From: Phycisphaerae bacterium
GTDB lineage: Bacteria > Planctomycetota > Phycisphaerae > UBA1845 > PWPN01
Direction of reading: 5' to 3'
Assembly: GCA_012719955.1 (NCBI GenBank)
Contig: JAAXZI010000048.1
Location: forward strand, 1-39,625
Length of the DNA stretch: 39,625 bases
Shown here: positions 12,745-20,857 of the stretch, in pieces
How the letters are laid out: each line of letters opens with the position of its first letter
Position numbering within the stretch: position 1 is the stretch's first letter
Program-made: the position numbers and the translations under genes
Notes under the pieces: generated by a model
What the model was told of the DNA's origin: nothing
Seen by the model: only the letters and a program-made list of their open reading frames with translations
Databases searched by the model: none

Positions 12745-13323
12745 TTACAGCTTCTCCAACTGCCAGTATTCCACGTCCACCGGCGTGGACCGGCCGAAAA
12801 TGGTCAACAGCACGGTGATCAGGCCCTTGGTCTCGTCGATGGCCTCGACCGTGCCCTCGAAATTCTGGAAGGCGCCTTCCTTGATCTTCACGCGATCGCC
12901 CTTCCGGAATTCCATGCCCTGCAGCGTGGCCTCTTCGTCCTGCTTGGCCGCCGCCAGAAGCATCATCTCGACATCGTGGTCCTGCATGGGACTGGGCTTG
13001 CCTTCCGAACCGATGAAGTCGCCCACCCCGCTGGTCTCTTTGACCAGGAACCAGACGTTCTCGGGGATGGAGCGATCCGGCTCAGTGGCCATTTCCACGA
13101 ACACGTAGCCGGGATAGAGCTTCTTCTCGACGATCTTGACCTGCCCGCCCTTCATCCGCTTTTCTTTGGCAGTCGGGACAAGCACGCGCCCTACGCGATC
13201 CGTCAGGTTCTCCACGCGAATTTTGCGCAGGAGGGCCTCACAGACCTGCTCTTCCTTGTTGCTGGCCACCCGGAGCACATACCACTTCATGCCCGGGCGG
13301 GTTGGTTCGGCAGCAACCGTCAT
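12745..13323 (-). CDS. nusG: Transcription elongation/antitermination factor NusG
   Basis: NusG, 192 aa, binds RNA polymerase and links it to Rho or the ribosome. The NGN domain (MKWYVLRVASNKEEQVCEALL, then KKLYPGYVFVEM and PENVWFLVKET) is followed by the KOW domain (RKGDRVKIKEGAFQNFEGTV). The ATG at 13323 overlaps the secE stop as ATGA, implying coupled translation; an alternative Met11 (MKWYVL) would give a more typical N-terminus. The frame extends further upstream inside secE but without similarity. Confidence 0.95.
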   Translation of the reverse strand: MTVAAEPTRPGMKWYVLRVASNKEEQVCEALLRKIRVENLTDRVGRVLVPTAKEKRMKGGQVKIVEKKLYPGYVFVEMATEPDRSIPENVWFLVKETSGVGDFIGSEGKPSPMQDHDVEMMLLAAAKQDEEATLQGMEFRKGDRVKIKEGAFQNFEGTVEAIDETKGLITVLLTIFGRSTPVDVEYWQLEKL

Positions 13324-13925
13324 GATCCAAATCCAAAGAAAGCTTTGAACCCGGGGAACCCCTTCAGCACGCCTATCGTGCTGAAGAACCACATAAACAA
13401 CAGATCCGCCACAAACAGGACCACGGCCATCAGCAACGTGGTGGTGATCACCACCTTCGTCGAGCGGATCACCTCGCGCCGTGAGGACCAGCTCACCTTC
13501 TTCATCTCACCCTCGGTGGCGATGAAGAACTCGTTGGTCCGCCGGTTCAGGCCGACGATCCAGTAGAGCAGGCCTCCTATGCCGAGCACGAAAGCCGTGG
13601 ATATGCCGTAGGTCAGCGGGTTGTAATAAGGGGTGGTCGGATCCAGAATACTGCTGACCTGCTGGTAGAGGGCTCCCGCCCCCCAGAGGATCAGCACCGA
13701 ACCACCCACCGCCGTCCACAGCCGCGTGTAATAGCCCTGTCCAGGCTTGTAAAATCGCAGGCCACCGCCGGTACGACGCGGCGCGGGCCGCGCGATCCTG
13801 CGTTCCGGCTCTTTCCGATCGTTCGCTCCAGCCGCTATATCGCTCACTGCACGCCTTTCCTGATCAGGCTGCGATTCTTGAGTCACCGATCCTGTCGGAC
13901 CGCTTCCTGAGCCGTCCCTGCTCAT
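13320..13925 (-). CDS. secE: Preprotein translocase subunit SecE, long form
   Basis: SecE stabilises SecY in the Sec translocon. This one is 201 aa, longer than most. A polar N-terminal stretch of about 65 residues precedes three predicted membrane segments (about 69-90, 106-127 and 162-188). The diagnostic part is the amphipathic helix and last segment (EFFIATEGEMKKVSWSSRREV followed by a hydrophobic run). The first two segments are not shared by short SecEs but occur in gamma-proteobacterial ones. It overlaps nusG by four bases and follows tRNA-Trp. Confidence 0.93.
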   Translation of the reverse strand: MSRDGSGSGPTGSVTQESQPDQERRAVSDIAAGANDRKEPERRIARPAPRRTGGGLRFYKPGQGYYTRLWTAVGGSVLILWGAGALYQQVSSILDPTTPYYNPLTYGISTAFVLGIGGLLYWIVGLNRRTNEFFIATEGEMKKVSWSSRREVIRSTKVVITTTLLMAVVLFVADLLFMWFFSTIGVLKGFPGFKAFFGFGS

Positions 13926-14016
13926 GGCGCCTGCATCTCCCGCAGCTTACCCCCCATGGAGGTCAACCTTGTTCAACGGACGGCACTTCACAATGACCGG
14001 GACCGTGCCCGGGCAC

Positions 14017-14089
14017 CAGGAGCGGAGGGGCTCGAACCCCCAACCGCCGGTTTTGGAAACCGGTGCTCTACCAATTGAGCTACGCTCCT
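14017..14089 (-). tRNA. trnW: tRNA-Trp (CCA)
   Basis: A 73-base cloverleaf: acceptor AGGAGCG/CGCTCCT, D-arm GTAGCTCAATTGGTAGAGC, anticodon stem CCGGT/ACCGG with loop TTCCAAA (anticodon CCA), T-arm GGGGGTTCGAGCCCC, discriminator G. The 3' CCA is not encoded. A Trp tRNA between tuf/rpmG and secE is a classical bacterial arrangement. Confidence 0.97.
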
Positions 14090-14093
14090 TCCG

Positions 14094-14168
14094 CAGCGGT
14101 CAGCCATCAGCATTCAGCCATCAGCATCCGGCCGGCTGACAAACCTGCTGATCGCTGACTGCTGACCG
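14094..14168. repeat. Heptamer palindrome H3
   Basis: Five direct heptamers (CAGCGGT, CAGCCAT, CAGCATT, CAGCCAT, CAGCATC; 14094-14128), a centre, then three inverted units (read on the minus strand: CAGCAGT, CAGCGAT, CAGCAGG). It fills the spacer between tRNA-Trp and the rpmG stop codon. Confidence 0.7.
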
Positions 14169-14176
14169 CCGAACGC

Positions 14177-14344
14177 TTACTTCCGTTTGATCTTATGGTT
14201 GGTGCGGGTGCGCGTGCGCGGGCAGTACTTCTTCAGCTCGAACTTCGGCGTTCCGCCCAGCACGTTCACGGAAATCCGGTAATTCAGGTCGCCGCACTCC
14301 GTGCACTGCAACCACACATACTCGCGTTTATTACTCTTGGCCAT
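14177..14344 (-). CDS. rpmG: 50S ribosomal protein L33
   Basis: bL33, 55 aa, starting MAKSNKREYVWLQCTECGDL. It has the first CxxC of a zinc ribbon but only one Cys of the second pair (KKYCPRTRT rather than CPxC), an intermediate between the zinc-binding and zinc-free forms. The ATG at 14344 fits the family; the ribosome site is weak. It lies 62 bases after tuf, with a strong hairpin between, and just before tRNA-Trp. Confidence 0.95.
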   Translation of the reverse strand: MAKSNKREYVWLQCTECGDLNYRISVNVLGGTPKFELKKYCPRTRTRTNHKIKRK

Positions 14345-14366
14345 AGTATCACTGCTCAAGCATGTC

Positions 14367-14395
14367 GGAGAGGCGGGCCAACCGCCCGCCTCTCC
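14367..14395 (-). other. 12-bp hairpin between tuf and rpmG
   Basis: GGAGAGGCGGGC (14367-14378) and GCCCGCCTCTCC (14384-14395) make a perfect 12-bp stem with a five-base loop, right after the tuf stop. It lacks a U-tract, so it probably acts as an mRNA 3' stabiliser, processing site or partial attenuator that sets EF-Tu above downstream expression. Its core GGCGGGC/GCCCGCC is shared with the dispersed palindromes at 31-36 kb. Confidence 0.6.
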
Positions 14396-14406
14396 GGGCC
14401 GGACGC

Positions 14407-15612
14407 TTATTTGATAATCTTGGTAACAACACCCGAACCGACCGTCCGGCCGCCTTCGCGAACCGCGAACCGGAGACCCTCCTCCATGGCGATCGGCTTG
14501 CCCAGCTCGACTTCGAGCTCGACGTTGTCGCCGGGCATACACATTTCGGCGCCGCCGAGCAGCTTGAGACTGCCGGTCACGTCAGTGGTGCGGAAGTAGA
14601 ACTGCGGACGGTAACCGCTGAAGAACGGAGAGTGCCGGCCGCCTTCTTCCTTCGTCAGCACGTACACGTTGGCCTGGAACTGGGTGTGCGGGGTGATGGT
14701 GCCCGGCTTGGCCAGCACGTGGCCGCGCTCCAGGTCGTTCTTGTCCACGCCACGCAGCAGCAGACCGACGTTGTCGCCCGCCTGGCCAACGTCCAGCGTC
14801 TTGTTGAACATCTCGACGCCGGTCACGACCGTCTTGCGGGTCTCGCCCAGACCGACGATCTCGACTTCATCGCCGACTTTGACCGAGCCACGCTCAATAC
14901 GGCCGGTACCCACCGTACCACGGCCCTTGATGCTGAACACGTCTTCGATGGACATCTGGAACGGCTTGTCCACGTCGCGCTTCGGCTCGGGAATGAAGCT
15001 GTCCACCGCGTCCAGAAGCTCCTGGATCGGCTTGGTGGCCTCGGGATCGGTCGGGTTCATCAACGCCGCGCTGGCCGAGCCGCGAATGATCGGGGTCTCG
15101 TCCCCCGGGAAGTTGTACTTGCTCAGCAGTTCCCGAATCTCCAGCTCAACCAGCTCGAGCAGTTCGGGATCGTCCACCAGGTCCACCTTGTTGAGGAACA
15201 CGACCAGGGCGGGCACGTTGACCTGCCGGGCCAGCAGGATGTGCTCACGGGTCTGGGGCATCGGACCGTCGGCGGCCGACACCACCAGGATGGCCCCGTC
15301 CATCTGGGCCGCACCGGTGATCATGTTCTTCACGTAGTCCGCGTGACCGGGGCAGTCCACGTGGGCATAGTGACGCTTCTCCGTCTCATACTCAACGTGA
15401 GACGTGGCGATGGTCAGAATCTTGGTCGGGTCGCGGCGGCCTTCCTTTTCGGAAGCCTTGGCCACCTCATCGTAGCTCTTGAAGTTGGCCAGGCCTTTCT
15501 TCGCCTGCACCGCGGTGATCGCCGCCGTCAAAGTCGTCTTGCCATGGTCAACGTGGCCGATCGTCCCCACGTTGACGTGCGGTTTGGTTCTCTCAAATAC
15601 AGCCTTGGCCAT
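14407..15612 (-). CDS. tuf: Elongation factor Tu
   Basis: EF-Tu, 401 aa, the GTPase that delivers aminoacyl-tRNA. G1 GHVDHGKT is at 19-26, DCPGH at 86-90, NKVD at 141-144. Domains 2 and 3 are intact ([42 protein letters not shown]). Switch I is unusual: the common EEKxRGIT motif is replaced by [20 protein letters not shown] (58-76), a form I associate with planctomycetes. GGAGG lies about ten bases before the ATG at 15612. It is the first protein gene of the operon, behind tRNA-Thr. Confidence 0.98.
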   Translation of the reverse strand: MAKAVFERTKPHVNVGTIGHVDHGKTTLTAAITAVQAKKGLANFKSYDEVAKASEKEGRRDPTKILTIATSHVEYETEKRHYAHVDCPGHADYVKNMITGAAQMDGAILVVSAADGPMPQTREHILLARQVNVPALVVFLNKVDLVDDPELLELVELEIRELLSKYNFPGDETPIIRGSASAALMNPTDPEATKPIQELLDAVDSFIPEPKRDVDKPFQMSIEDVFSIKGRGTVGTGRIERGSVKVGDEVEIVGLGETRKTVVTGVEMFNKTLDVGQAGDNVGLLLRGVDKNDLERGHVLAKPGTITPHTQFQANVYVLTKEEGGRHSPFFSGYRPQFYFRTTDVTGSLKLLGGAEMCMPGDNVELEVELGKPIAMEEGLRFAVREGGRTVGSGVVTKIIK

Positions 15613-15746
15613 GAAACCAATTCCTCCACTGTTCTAACGAACGGGTCTTACCCGACCCACGCGTACCTGACAAAAAAACGCCAATAATCTCAGGCTTCCG
15701 CTTCCCCGTTGAAACTCGCTGCCGCTGTGAGGCGGTAGCCCGGAGA

Positions 15747-15823
<77 letters not shown>

Positions 15824-15928
15824 GGATACCTTCGGCTCACCTGCAATGCGACCTGCATAACGAGCCTCGCGGGCAGCGGGTCGGCTGGGGACATACCGAG
15901 AGCGTGCACGCTTCGCCGAAGCCCGAAC

Positions 15929-15956
15929 AGTATACGCGAATTACCATCGGTGTCAA
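15929..15956 (-). promoter_or_regulatory. Main promoter of the tRNA-Thr/tuf/rpo operon
   Basis: On the minus strand TTGACA (15956-15951), a 16-base spacer, then TATACT (15934-15929). The -35 is perfect and the -10 has five of six consensus bases; transcription should start near 15922. No comparably good promoter was seen further down the operon, so it may drive all thirteen genes. Confidence 0.8.
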
Positions 15957-16151
15957 ATCACCAACCCGCCTGTCGGCGGAAATCCGCGTTGCTTTGCCGC
16001 CCCTCGCTCTCCTGTCCGGCGTGCCGGCCTCCCCTTGCCACCAGAACCGTCTCCAGCTCAGCCGTAAGATCCTGTTGCAAGGCAAGTTACAATCAGCAAC
16101 CCCATCCCGGGTTCGATCAAGGGCCCACCATCCACCACGAAGCTGCCGCTC

Positions 16152-16180
16152 TTGACCCGGCAGCAGCCCCATTCTAGGAT
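16152..16180 (+). promoter_or_regulatory. Promoter for the 162-aa membrane protein
   Basis: TTGACC (16152-16157), a 17-base spacer, then TAGGAT (16175-16180). Transcription would start about 30 bases before the ATG at 16217, within or beside a 7-bp hairpin (CTCGTTC/GAACGAG, 16183-16201). It points away from the main operon promoter, about 200 bases off; the stretch between holds nothing else I can identify. Confidence 0.5.
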
Positions 16181-16216
16181 GCCTCGTTCATAAAGAACGA
16201 GAACCTCGAGAGAATC

Positions 16217-16705
16217 ATGGCCCGGTTTTCACCCCAGCTCACGCGTCTTCTGGTCATCCGCGGCATCGCCCGGGCGCTGGCGCCAGTGGCCGTGCTGTGG
16301 GGCATCTACGACTGGTATCTGTTCGACCGACTGGCCGTGCCGCCCCGCTTTCCCTGGCACGCACTGGTGTTCGCCCTGCTGACCGCCAATTACGTGCTGG
16401 TTTACATCCTGACCTGGGTGGCACCGGCCGCTCTCAACGGCCCCTGGCGCATTCGTCCGTGGCAGACGTTTGTACTGCTCATCAACGCCTTTCTGCTCCC
16501 CATCCAGTTCTATCGCCACTTTGGAACGCTGCCCTGGGGCTTTATCATCATTACCCTGCTCTTTCTTATCGGACTATACGTCGCAACGGCCATCTACTTC
16601 TATCTTCAGAACCGCCTGCCCATGGCCGGGGTCTTTGCCGTTCGAAAGGCTGCGGCCCAGCAGTCCCCGTTAGTACCGGCCGGCCAGGGAACTCCCGCCC
16701 CATAA
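16217..16705 (+). CDS. Small four-helix membrane protein, unknown function
   Basis: A 162-aa protein with a short basic N-terminus and about four hydrophobic segments (roughly 12-32, 45-68, 84-98 and 106-129), ending in a polar Ala/Pro/Gln tail. Aromatic-rich motifs such as WGIYDWYLFDR and QFYRHFG are visible, but no family is recognised. The start at 16217 has only a weak GAGAGA ribosome site; it is the first Met of the frame and fits the promoter just upstream. No enzymatic motif is seen. A separate -10-like TATAAT (16830-16835) lies before the next gene, so the two may not be one unit. Confidence 0.75.
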   Translation: MARFSPQLTRLLVIRGIARALAPVAVLWGIYDWYLFDRLAVPPRFPWHALVFALLTANYVLVYILTWVAPAALNGPWRIRPWQTFVLLINAFLLPIQFYRHFGTLPWGFIIITLLFLIGLYVATAIYFYLQNRLPMAGVFAVRKAAAQQSPLVPAGQGTPAP

Positions 16706-16890
16706 CCACGTTTCAGCGCCAGGTGCCGCTGCCACCCCGTGGCCAGTGCTCAGGAACCAACATCCCGGAGCCCGCCATGTCCTTTATCGACACAGCCATG
16801 GCGGCCGCACACCTCGACAATACCCGGCTTATAATCTCGCTGTTTTGAATCGTCCCCTTGGCTTGGCCAACCCCCAGGAGGCTCAACAGT

Positions 16891-18027
16891 ATGCGCAAGC
16901 TCCGTCTTATGACCCCCGGCCCAACCATGGTCCCCCCGGAGGTAACCGCCGAGATGGTCGGCCCCATGGACCATCACCGCACCCCCGGTCATCGCCAGAT
17001 CCTCAAGGAGATCACCGAGGGTTTGCAGTATGTCTTCCAGACACAGGGCGCCTGCTTCGCCCTCACCGGCAGCGGCACATCCGGCATGGAAGCGGCCATT
17101 GTGGGCGTCTGTAATCCCGGCGGCAAAGCCCTGGTGCTGCGCAACGGCAAGTTCAGCGAGCGATGGGGAAAGATCTGCGCCACCTTCGGCATCAGCTGCA
17201 CCACCGCGGACCTGGAGTGGGGTTGCGGTTTCACCCCTTCCATCGTCGAAAGCCGGCTGAATGCCGATCCAGCCATCAACACGGTCATCCTGACCCACAG
17301 CGAGACCAGCACCGCCGCGGCCAGCGACCTGGAGGGCATTGCGGCCATCACCCGAAATCGCGACGTTCTGCTGGTCGTGGACGGCATCACCAGCGTTGGA
17401 GCCCTGCCGGTCCGGATGGACGCCTGGGGCGTGGACGTGATGGTCACCGGCTCCCAGAAAGCGATGATGTGCCCCCCGGGCATGGCCTTTGTGGCCGTAA
17501 GTGAGCGAGCTTGGGGGCGGATCGACTCGTTCAAGTCGCCGGCCTTCTACAATTGCCTGAAGGCTTACCGCAAGTCGCTGACCGATTACGACTCTCCCTA
17601 CACGCCGGCCATTACCCTCATGATGGGAGCCCGCCGGGCGCTGCACATGATCCGCGAGGAGGGCATGGAGGCGATCTGGGCGCGCACCGCCCGGCTGGCC
17701 CGGGCCACGCGCGCGGCCGCCGCGGCCATGGGCCTGAAGGTATTCGCCCGGGATCCGTCCGACTCCCTCACCGCGTTGCTGCTGCCCGAAGGGCTTGACG
17801 AACCCGCCTTCCGTAAGCGCTTGCGCACCGATTACGGCATTGTCGTCGCCGGCGGCCAGGACCAGTTGAAGGGCAGGGTCATCCGCCTCAATCACATGGG
17901 CTACGTGGACGAAATGGACACCCTGGCGGCCCTGACGGCCATCGAGCTGACGCTGCACAAGATGGGCCGAAAAGTTGAGCTCGGCGCGGGGCCTTCCGCC
18001 GCAATGGAGATCTTCGCCGCGGCCTGA
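16891..18027 (+). CDS. Class V aminotransferase, alanine/serine-glyoxylate type
   Basis: A PLP enzyme of fold type I, 378 aa, most like the alanine-glyoxylate / serine-pyruvate aminotransferase group. The N-terminal LMTPGPTMVPPEV motif, the TGSGTSGMEAAI phosphate-binding turn (59-70), Asp164 in VVDGITSVG and the Schiff-base Lys190 in TGSQKAMM are all present, as is the late Arg in GRVIRLNHMGYVD. The start at 16891 follows AGGAGG by ten bases; an earlier in-frame ATG lacks a ribosome site. Substrate cannot be fixed from sequence: glyoxylate/serine metabolism or an L-serine route is likely. Its stop faces the exported gene at 18216 across a hairpin. Confidence 0.93.
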   Translation: MRKLRLMTPGPTMVPPEVTAEMVGPMDHHRTPGHRQILKEITEGLQYVFQTQGACFALTGSGTSGMEAAIVGVCNPGGKALVLRNGKFSERWGKICATFGISCTTADLEWGCGFTPSIVESRLNADPAINTVILTHSETSTAAASDLEGIAAITRNRDVLLVVDGITSVGALPVRMDAWGVDVMVTGSQKAMMCPPGMAFVAVSERAWGRIDSFKSPAFYNCLKAYRKSLTDYDSPYTPAITLMMGARRALHMIREEGMEAIWARTARLARATRAAAAAMGLKVFARDPSDSLTALLLPEGLDEPAFRKRLRTDYGIVVAGGQDQLKGRVIRLNHMGYVDEMDTLAALTAIELTLHKMGRKVELGAGPSAAMEIFAAA

Positions 18028-18144
18028 CCCACCGGCCGAAGTCTCCGCCGCCCCTGGGACCGACGCACGTCCGCTCAGAGCGACGGCAAAGCCCACCTCG
18101 CGCCCCCGTCCCGTCGATCGGCGAATTCCGATACAACGAAGACA

Positions 18145-18171
18145 GCCCGGGCGAAACGAGTTCGCCCGGGC
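18145..18171. terminator. Hairpin between convergent genes
   Basis: A perfect 11-bp stem (GCCCGGGCGAA / TTCGCCCGGGC) with loop ACGAG lies between the convergent stops at 18027 and 18216. Both flanks have only weak T-runs. It is homologous to the terminator at 20795-20827 beyond the paralogous gene, so its main role is probably on the minus strand. Confidence 0.6.
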
Positions 18172-18215
18172 CGCGAAATGGTGTTCAAAACCGAGTGTTG
18201 ACCTTTGGTGACCTC

Positions 18216-20072
18216 TTACAGATCGCAGTTGGGGTTCACGCCCACCACTGCCGGTCCGGTCGCACAGTCCTCGAAGGCATTCAGGTCGAATTCATCAATC
18301 ACGCCGTTTCCGGGGTTGACGTGGTCGAAGCACTCGCATTCGGGTGCCACGCCGGGCGCCACGCCGGTGATGCACGCCTGGAACAGGCCGAAGTCCTCCT
18401 GGTCCACGTCGCCGTCCATGTCCCTGTCCGCCCAGACGTGATAGGTCGAGGAGCACGGGCAGGCCTCATTCGCACAGTCGGTGCCGATGCCCTTGAAGTC
18501 TGCCTCCGGACAGACGCCGTAGTTTTCCTGCAAGCAGGTCTTCTGACCGTTGCAGCAGGCCCCCAGGCAGGCGGTGGCGCAGGAGGTGCTGGCGCCGCGG
18601 GCGATATCCCCTTCGCCCACGCACGCATCCGCGGCCACGAAGTCACTGCAGGTGCCATCCGCATGGCAGCAGGCGCCCGGGCAGGAGGCATTGATGCACA
18701 GGGTGTTCGCCGTCCAGCTCTGCTGGCCCTCGATGTTCGGGCAGTCAGCCGCAAACTTGCTCGTGCACGAACCGATCATGCAGCAGGCACCGGTGTCCGG
18801 CAGCGGGAACTCGCTGAGCGGAATGGTCGCCACGAAGGCACGCGTACCCGCAGCGGTGGCGCCGATGCCAACGACAACCACCTTGGTGTCGTCCACAGCG
18901 ACGGCCTTGGCGCGGGTCAATCTCGTGAAGGGGCCCAACGCGTTCGTCTGTGTGGCCTGGCCAAGAGCACCGAAGTAGGCGGTCAGGTCGTAGATCTTCC
19001 AGTTCGCCGGGTTGGAGTCGCGCAGATCCCAGAGGACAGCGCGCTCCTGACCGCGATAGTTCATACCCGCCGCGAAGGTGCCGTCCTCGCTCACGCCATA
19101 GGGCACGGCATTCGTCGTACTGCCCGTGGTGTCCGGATACGTCGGCAATTCCTGGATACCTGTCCGGACAATATCGAAGTCGGTGGGATCGCCCACCTTC
19201 GGAGTGACGCTCACCGTCATCATGAACGGCCAGTTGCCCGACCGCCCATCCGATACCGGCGACATGCCGAAGACCTTCGTTCCGTCTTGGCTGACCGCCC
19301 AAGCCTGCCCGAGCTCATTACCGGCCAAGCCGTTCAGGAACGCGACGCTCTGGGTCCCGTTGTTCGGGAGAACGCCAATCCCACGGTGCTGATAAACGTA
19401 GATCCGCTCCTGGCCCTGTCCATTCTTGCGCGACCCGACCGACAGGCCCGAAGCCGAGGCAGCGCGGACTGCAGCCTCCTCCGACGTACTCTTCACATCC
19501 CGGGAGACCAGCACCGCAGGCGGATCGCCATCGGTGCTGTCGTGCTTGAGACTGAAGATCTCCGTGCCGCTCTTCCTGGCGATGGTGTAGTAGACACTGC
19601 TGTTCAGGCTGATGCCCAACGAGTTTTGTTCCACGAACAGCGGGCCGCTCTTGTCGCTGGGCCAGAAAAGATCCCGCCTTATCTTCGTCCACGTCAGGCC
19701 GTCATCGTTCGAGAAAAAGTCCGCATTCCAGCCATTCGCCTCACCATTAATCACGAGTTGTGGCTGTCCGTTGACCGTCCGGTAACCTACCCCGAGGGGC
19801 TTGGTCAGCGCCGCATTCTCGCTGCTGAGCACGCTTCGCGCGCCGTTTGTCGGGTCCCAGATAAACCCCCCAAAAGACTGGGCGACCGGCGGACTGCTCA
19901 CCCCGACCACGATCGCCTGACCGCTTGGAGAAATCGTCACACCTTTCGCATCCGTCGATGTTCCCGCCTCAAGCGGATCGATCGCTGTCAACGTCGCGCC
20001 GAATGCGCCGGCCGACAAGGCCAGCAACGCCAGCGCCGTCATCCCGTAAATACCTGGTCGCGTAAAACTCAT
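18216..20072 (-). CDS. Exported HAF-like/Cys-rich protein with dockerin-like C-terminus (paralogue A)
   Basis: A 618-aa protein with a signal peptide (MTALALLALSAGAFGA region), then about 400 residues of beta-rich repeats (DGTFAAGMNYRGQERAVLWDL) like extracellular HAF/propeller domains. Next come three Cys-rich units beginning GACC (about 430-540) and a C-terminal pair of calcium-loop motifs (DRDMDGDVDQEDF and DHVNPGNGVIDEFD) like planctomycete dockerin-type repeats. The start at 20072 has GGAGGGAGG seven bases upstream. It is a tandem paralogue of the next gene, with the C-terminal third almost identical and the N-terminal part diverged. The likely role is cell-surface or secreted; no enzyme motif is visible. 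Confidence 0.85.
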   Translation of the reverse strand: MSFTRPGIYGMTALALLALSAGAFGATLTAIDPLEAGTSTDAKGVTISPSGQAIVVGVSSPPVAQSFGGFIWDPTNGARSVLSSENAALTKPLGVGYRTVNGQPQLVINGEANGWNADFFSNDDGLTWTKIRRDLFWPSDKSGPLFVEQNSLGISLNSSVYYTIARKSGTEIFSLKHDSTDGDPPAVLVSRDVKSTSEEAAVRAASASGLSVGSRKNGQGQERIYVYQHRGIGVLPNNGTQSVAFLNGLAGNELGQAWAVSQDGTKVFGMSPVSDGRSGNWPFMMTVSVTPKVGDPTDFDIVRTGIQELPTYPDTTGSTTNAVPYGVSEDGTFAAGMNYRGQERAVLWDLRDSNPANWKIYDLTAYFGALGQATQTNALGPFTRLTRAKAVAVDDTKVVVVGIGATAAGTRAFVATIPLSEFPLPDTGACCMIGSCTSKFAADCPNIEGQQSWTANTLCINASCPGACCHADGTCSDFVAADACVGEGDIARGASTSCATACLGACCNGQKTCLQENYGVCPEADFKGIGTDCANEACPCSSTYHVWADRDMDGDVDQEDFGLFQACITGVAPGVAPECECFDHVNPGNGVIDEFDLNAFEDCATGPAVVGVNPNCDL

Positions 20073-20522
20073 TCGTCATCCTCCCTCCGGGCCTCTCACC
20101 CGGGTTGTGTGACCCGCTTCGCTGTCGATCCGGTTCCAGCCACAACTCCGGCTGAATTCCGGTATCACTTCGCCATACAATCCCGATGGCAGACCACTAT
20201 CCTTCACACCGCTTTCCTTTCCAGAGACCCTTCACCATTGCTGCCGTCAGCCAAAGCCGGGGGCGCCACGGGGAAAGCGCGTGCTTCGCTTCTCTTCGAA
20301 TTCTCTGAAATTCCCGGCGCATCATGCGCCGAAAGATACGACGTACAAACCGGCGCGCCGCCCTCAATGGCATCGCTCAACGCGGCCGGTAAACCAACAA
20401 AAGTCACCGTATGTGTCTGCTTAAGACCTGCTGGGTCTCCTTTTCTCCCTGCCGTCACATCATCGTGCCGCAGTGATCACCGAACTGAAACAAAATGAGA
20501 CTTGCAACAAAACCGCGACACT
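20073..20522 (-). promoter_or_regulatory. 450-base 5' leader of paralogue A
   Basis: No gene is supported between the start at 20072 and the promoter. The last 70 bases are similar to the leader of paralogue B, including the shared ACCGGATC segment and a CCGGG/CCCGG hairpin (20087-20103) whose 3' arm touches the Shine-Dalgarno sequence, suggesting accessibility control. An inverted repeat around GGCGCATGATGCGCC (about 20317-20331) is also present. Confidence 0.5.
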
Positions 20523-20528
20523 GTCTCT

Positions 20529-20581
20529 AGAGTACCGTTTTCCCATCGCCGTGTCAACTGAAATTTCCCAATTCCGTCAAC
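20529..20581 (-). promoter_or_regulatory. Shared-architecture promoter of paralogue A
   Basis: On the minus strand: upstream element GTTGACG (20581-20575), 16 bases, GTTGACA (20558-20552) containing the -35 TTGACA, a 17-base spacer, and the -10 TACTCT (20534-20529). The same layout precedes the genes ending at 20858, 23873 and 25940. The repeated GTTGAC is 23 bases from its copy, about two helix turns. Confidence 0.75.
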
Positions 20582-20794
20582 ACGTGAAAGATGTCCAAGT
20601 TGTGAAAAACAACCACCGCCCGTCCAAATCCGGCCGTTGGCCGCCTCACGGCCGGGGTTTCCGCCCTGCCGGGGGGAGAGTTACGTATCTCATGGCTATT
20701 TCGGATCTTACAGCGATGAATGAGCCCCTTGAACGGATGCCGTAGCGGGCCGCCCCCCCTCTTACGAATCCCAACTTGCGTGGCGCAATCAAAA

Positions 20795-20827
20795 GCGGCC
20801 CGGACGAAACCAGTTCGCCCGGGCCGC
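20795..20827 (-). terminator. Intrinsic terminator of paralogue B
   Basis: A 14-bp stem with one mismatch (GCGGCCCGGACGAA / TTCGCCCGGGCCGC) is followed on the minus strand by TTTTGATT. It is about 30 bases beyond the stop at 20858. Confidence 0.75.
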
Positions 20828-20857
20828 GAGATGGTGTCAACAAATGGGTCTGGCGAC

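Noticed and set aside
12167-14168. Heptamer arrays as CRISPR
   Set aside because: Units are seven bases with no spacers, no cas genes are near, and arrays are inverted on themselves.
16811-16835. Full promoter before the aminotransferase gene (TCGACA and TATAAT)
   Set aside because: The two boxes are only 10 bases apart; the TATAAT alone may still be a -10, but no proper -35 exists at 16-18 bases.
18145-18171. Insertion-sequence terminal repeat
   Set aside because: No transposase frame or matching second end; homology to the 20795-20827 terminator explains it as a duplicated 3' hairpin.
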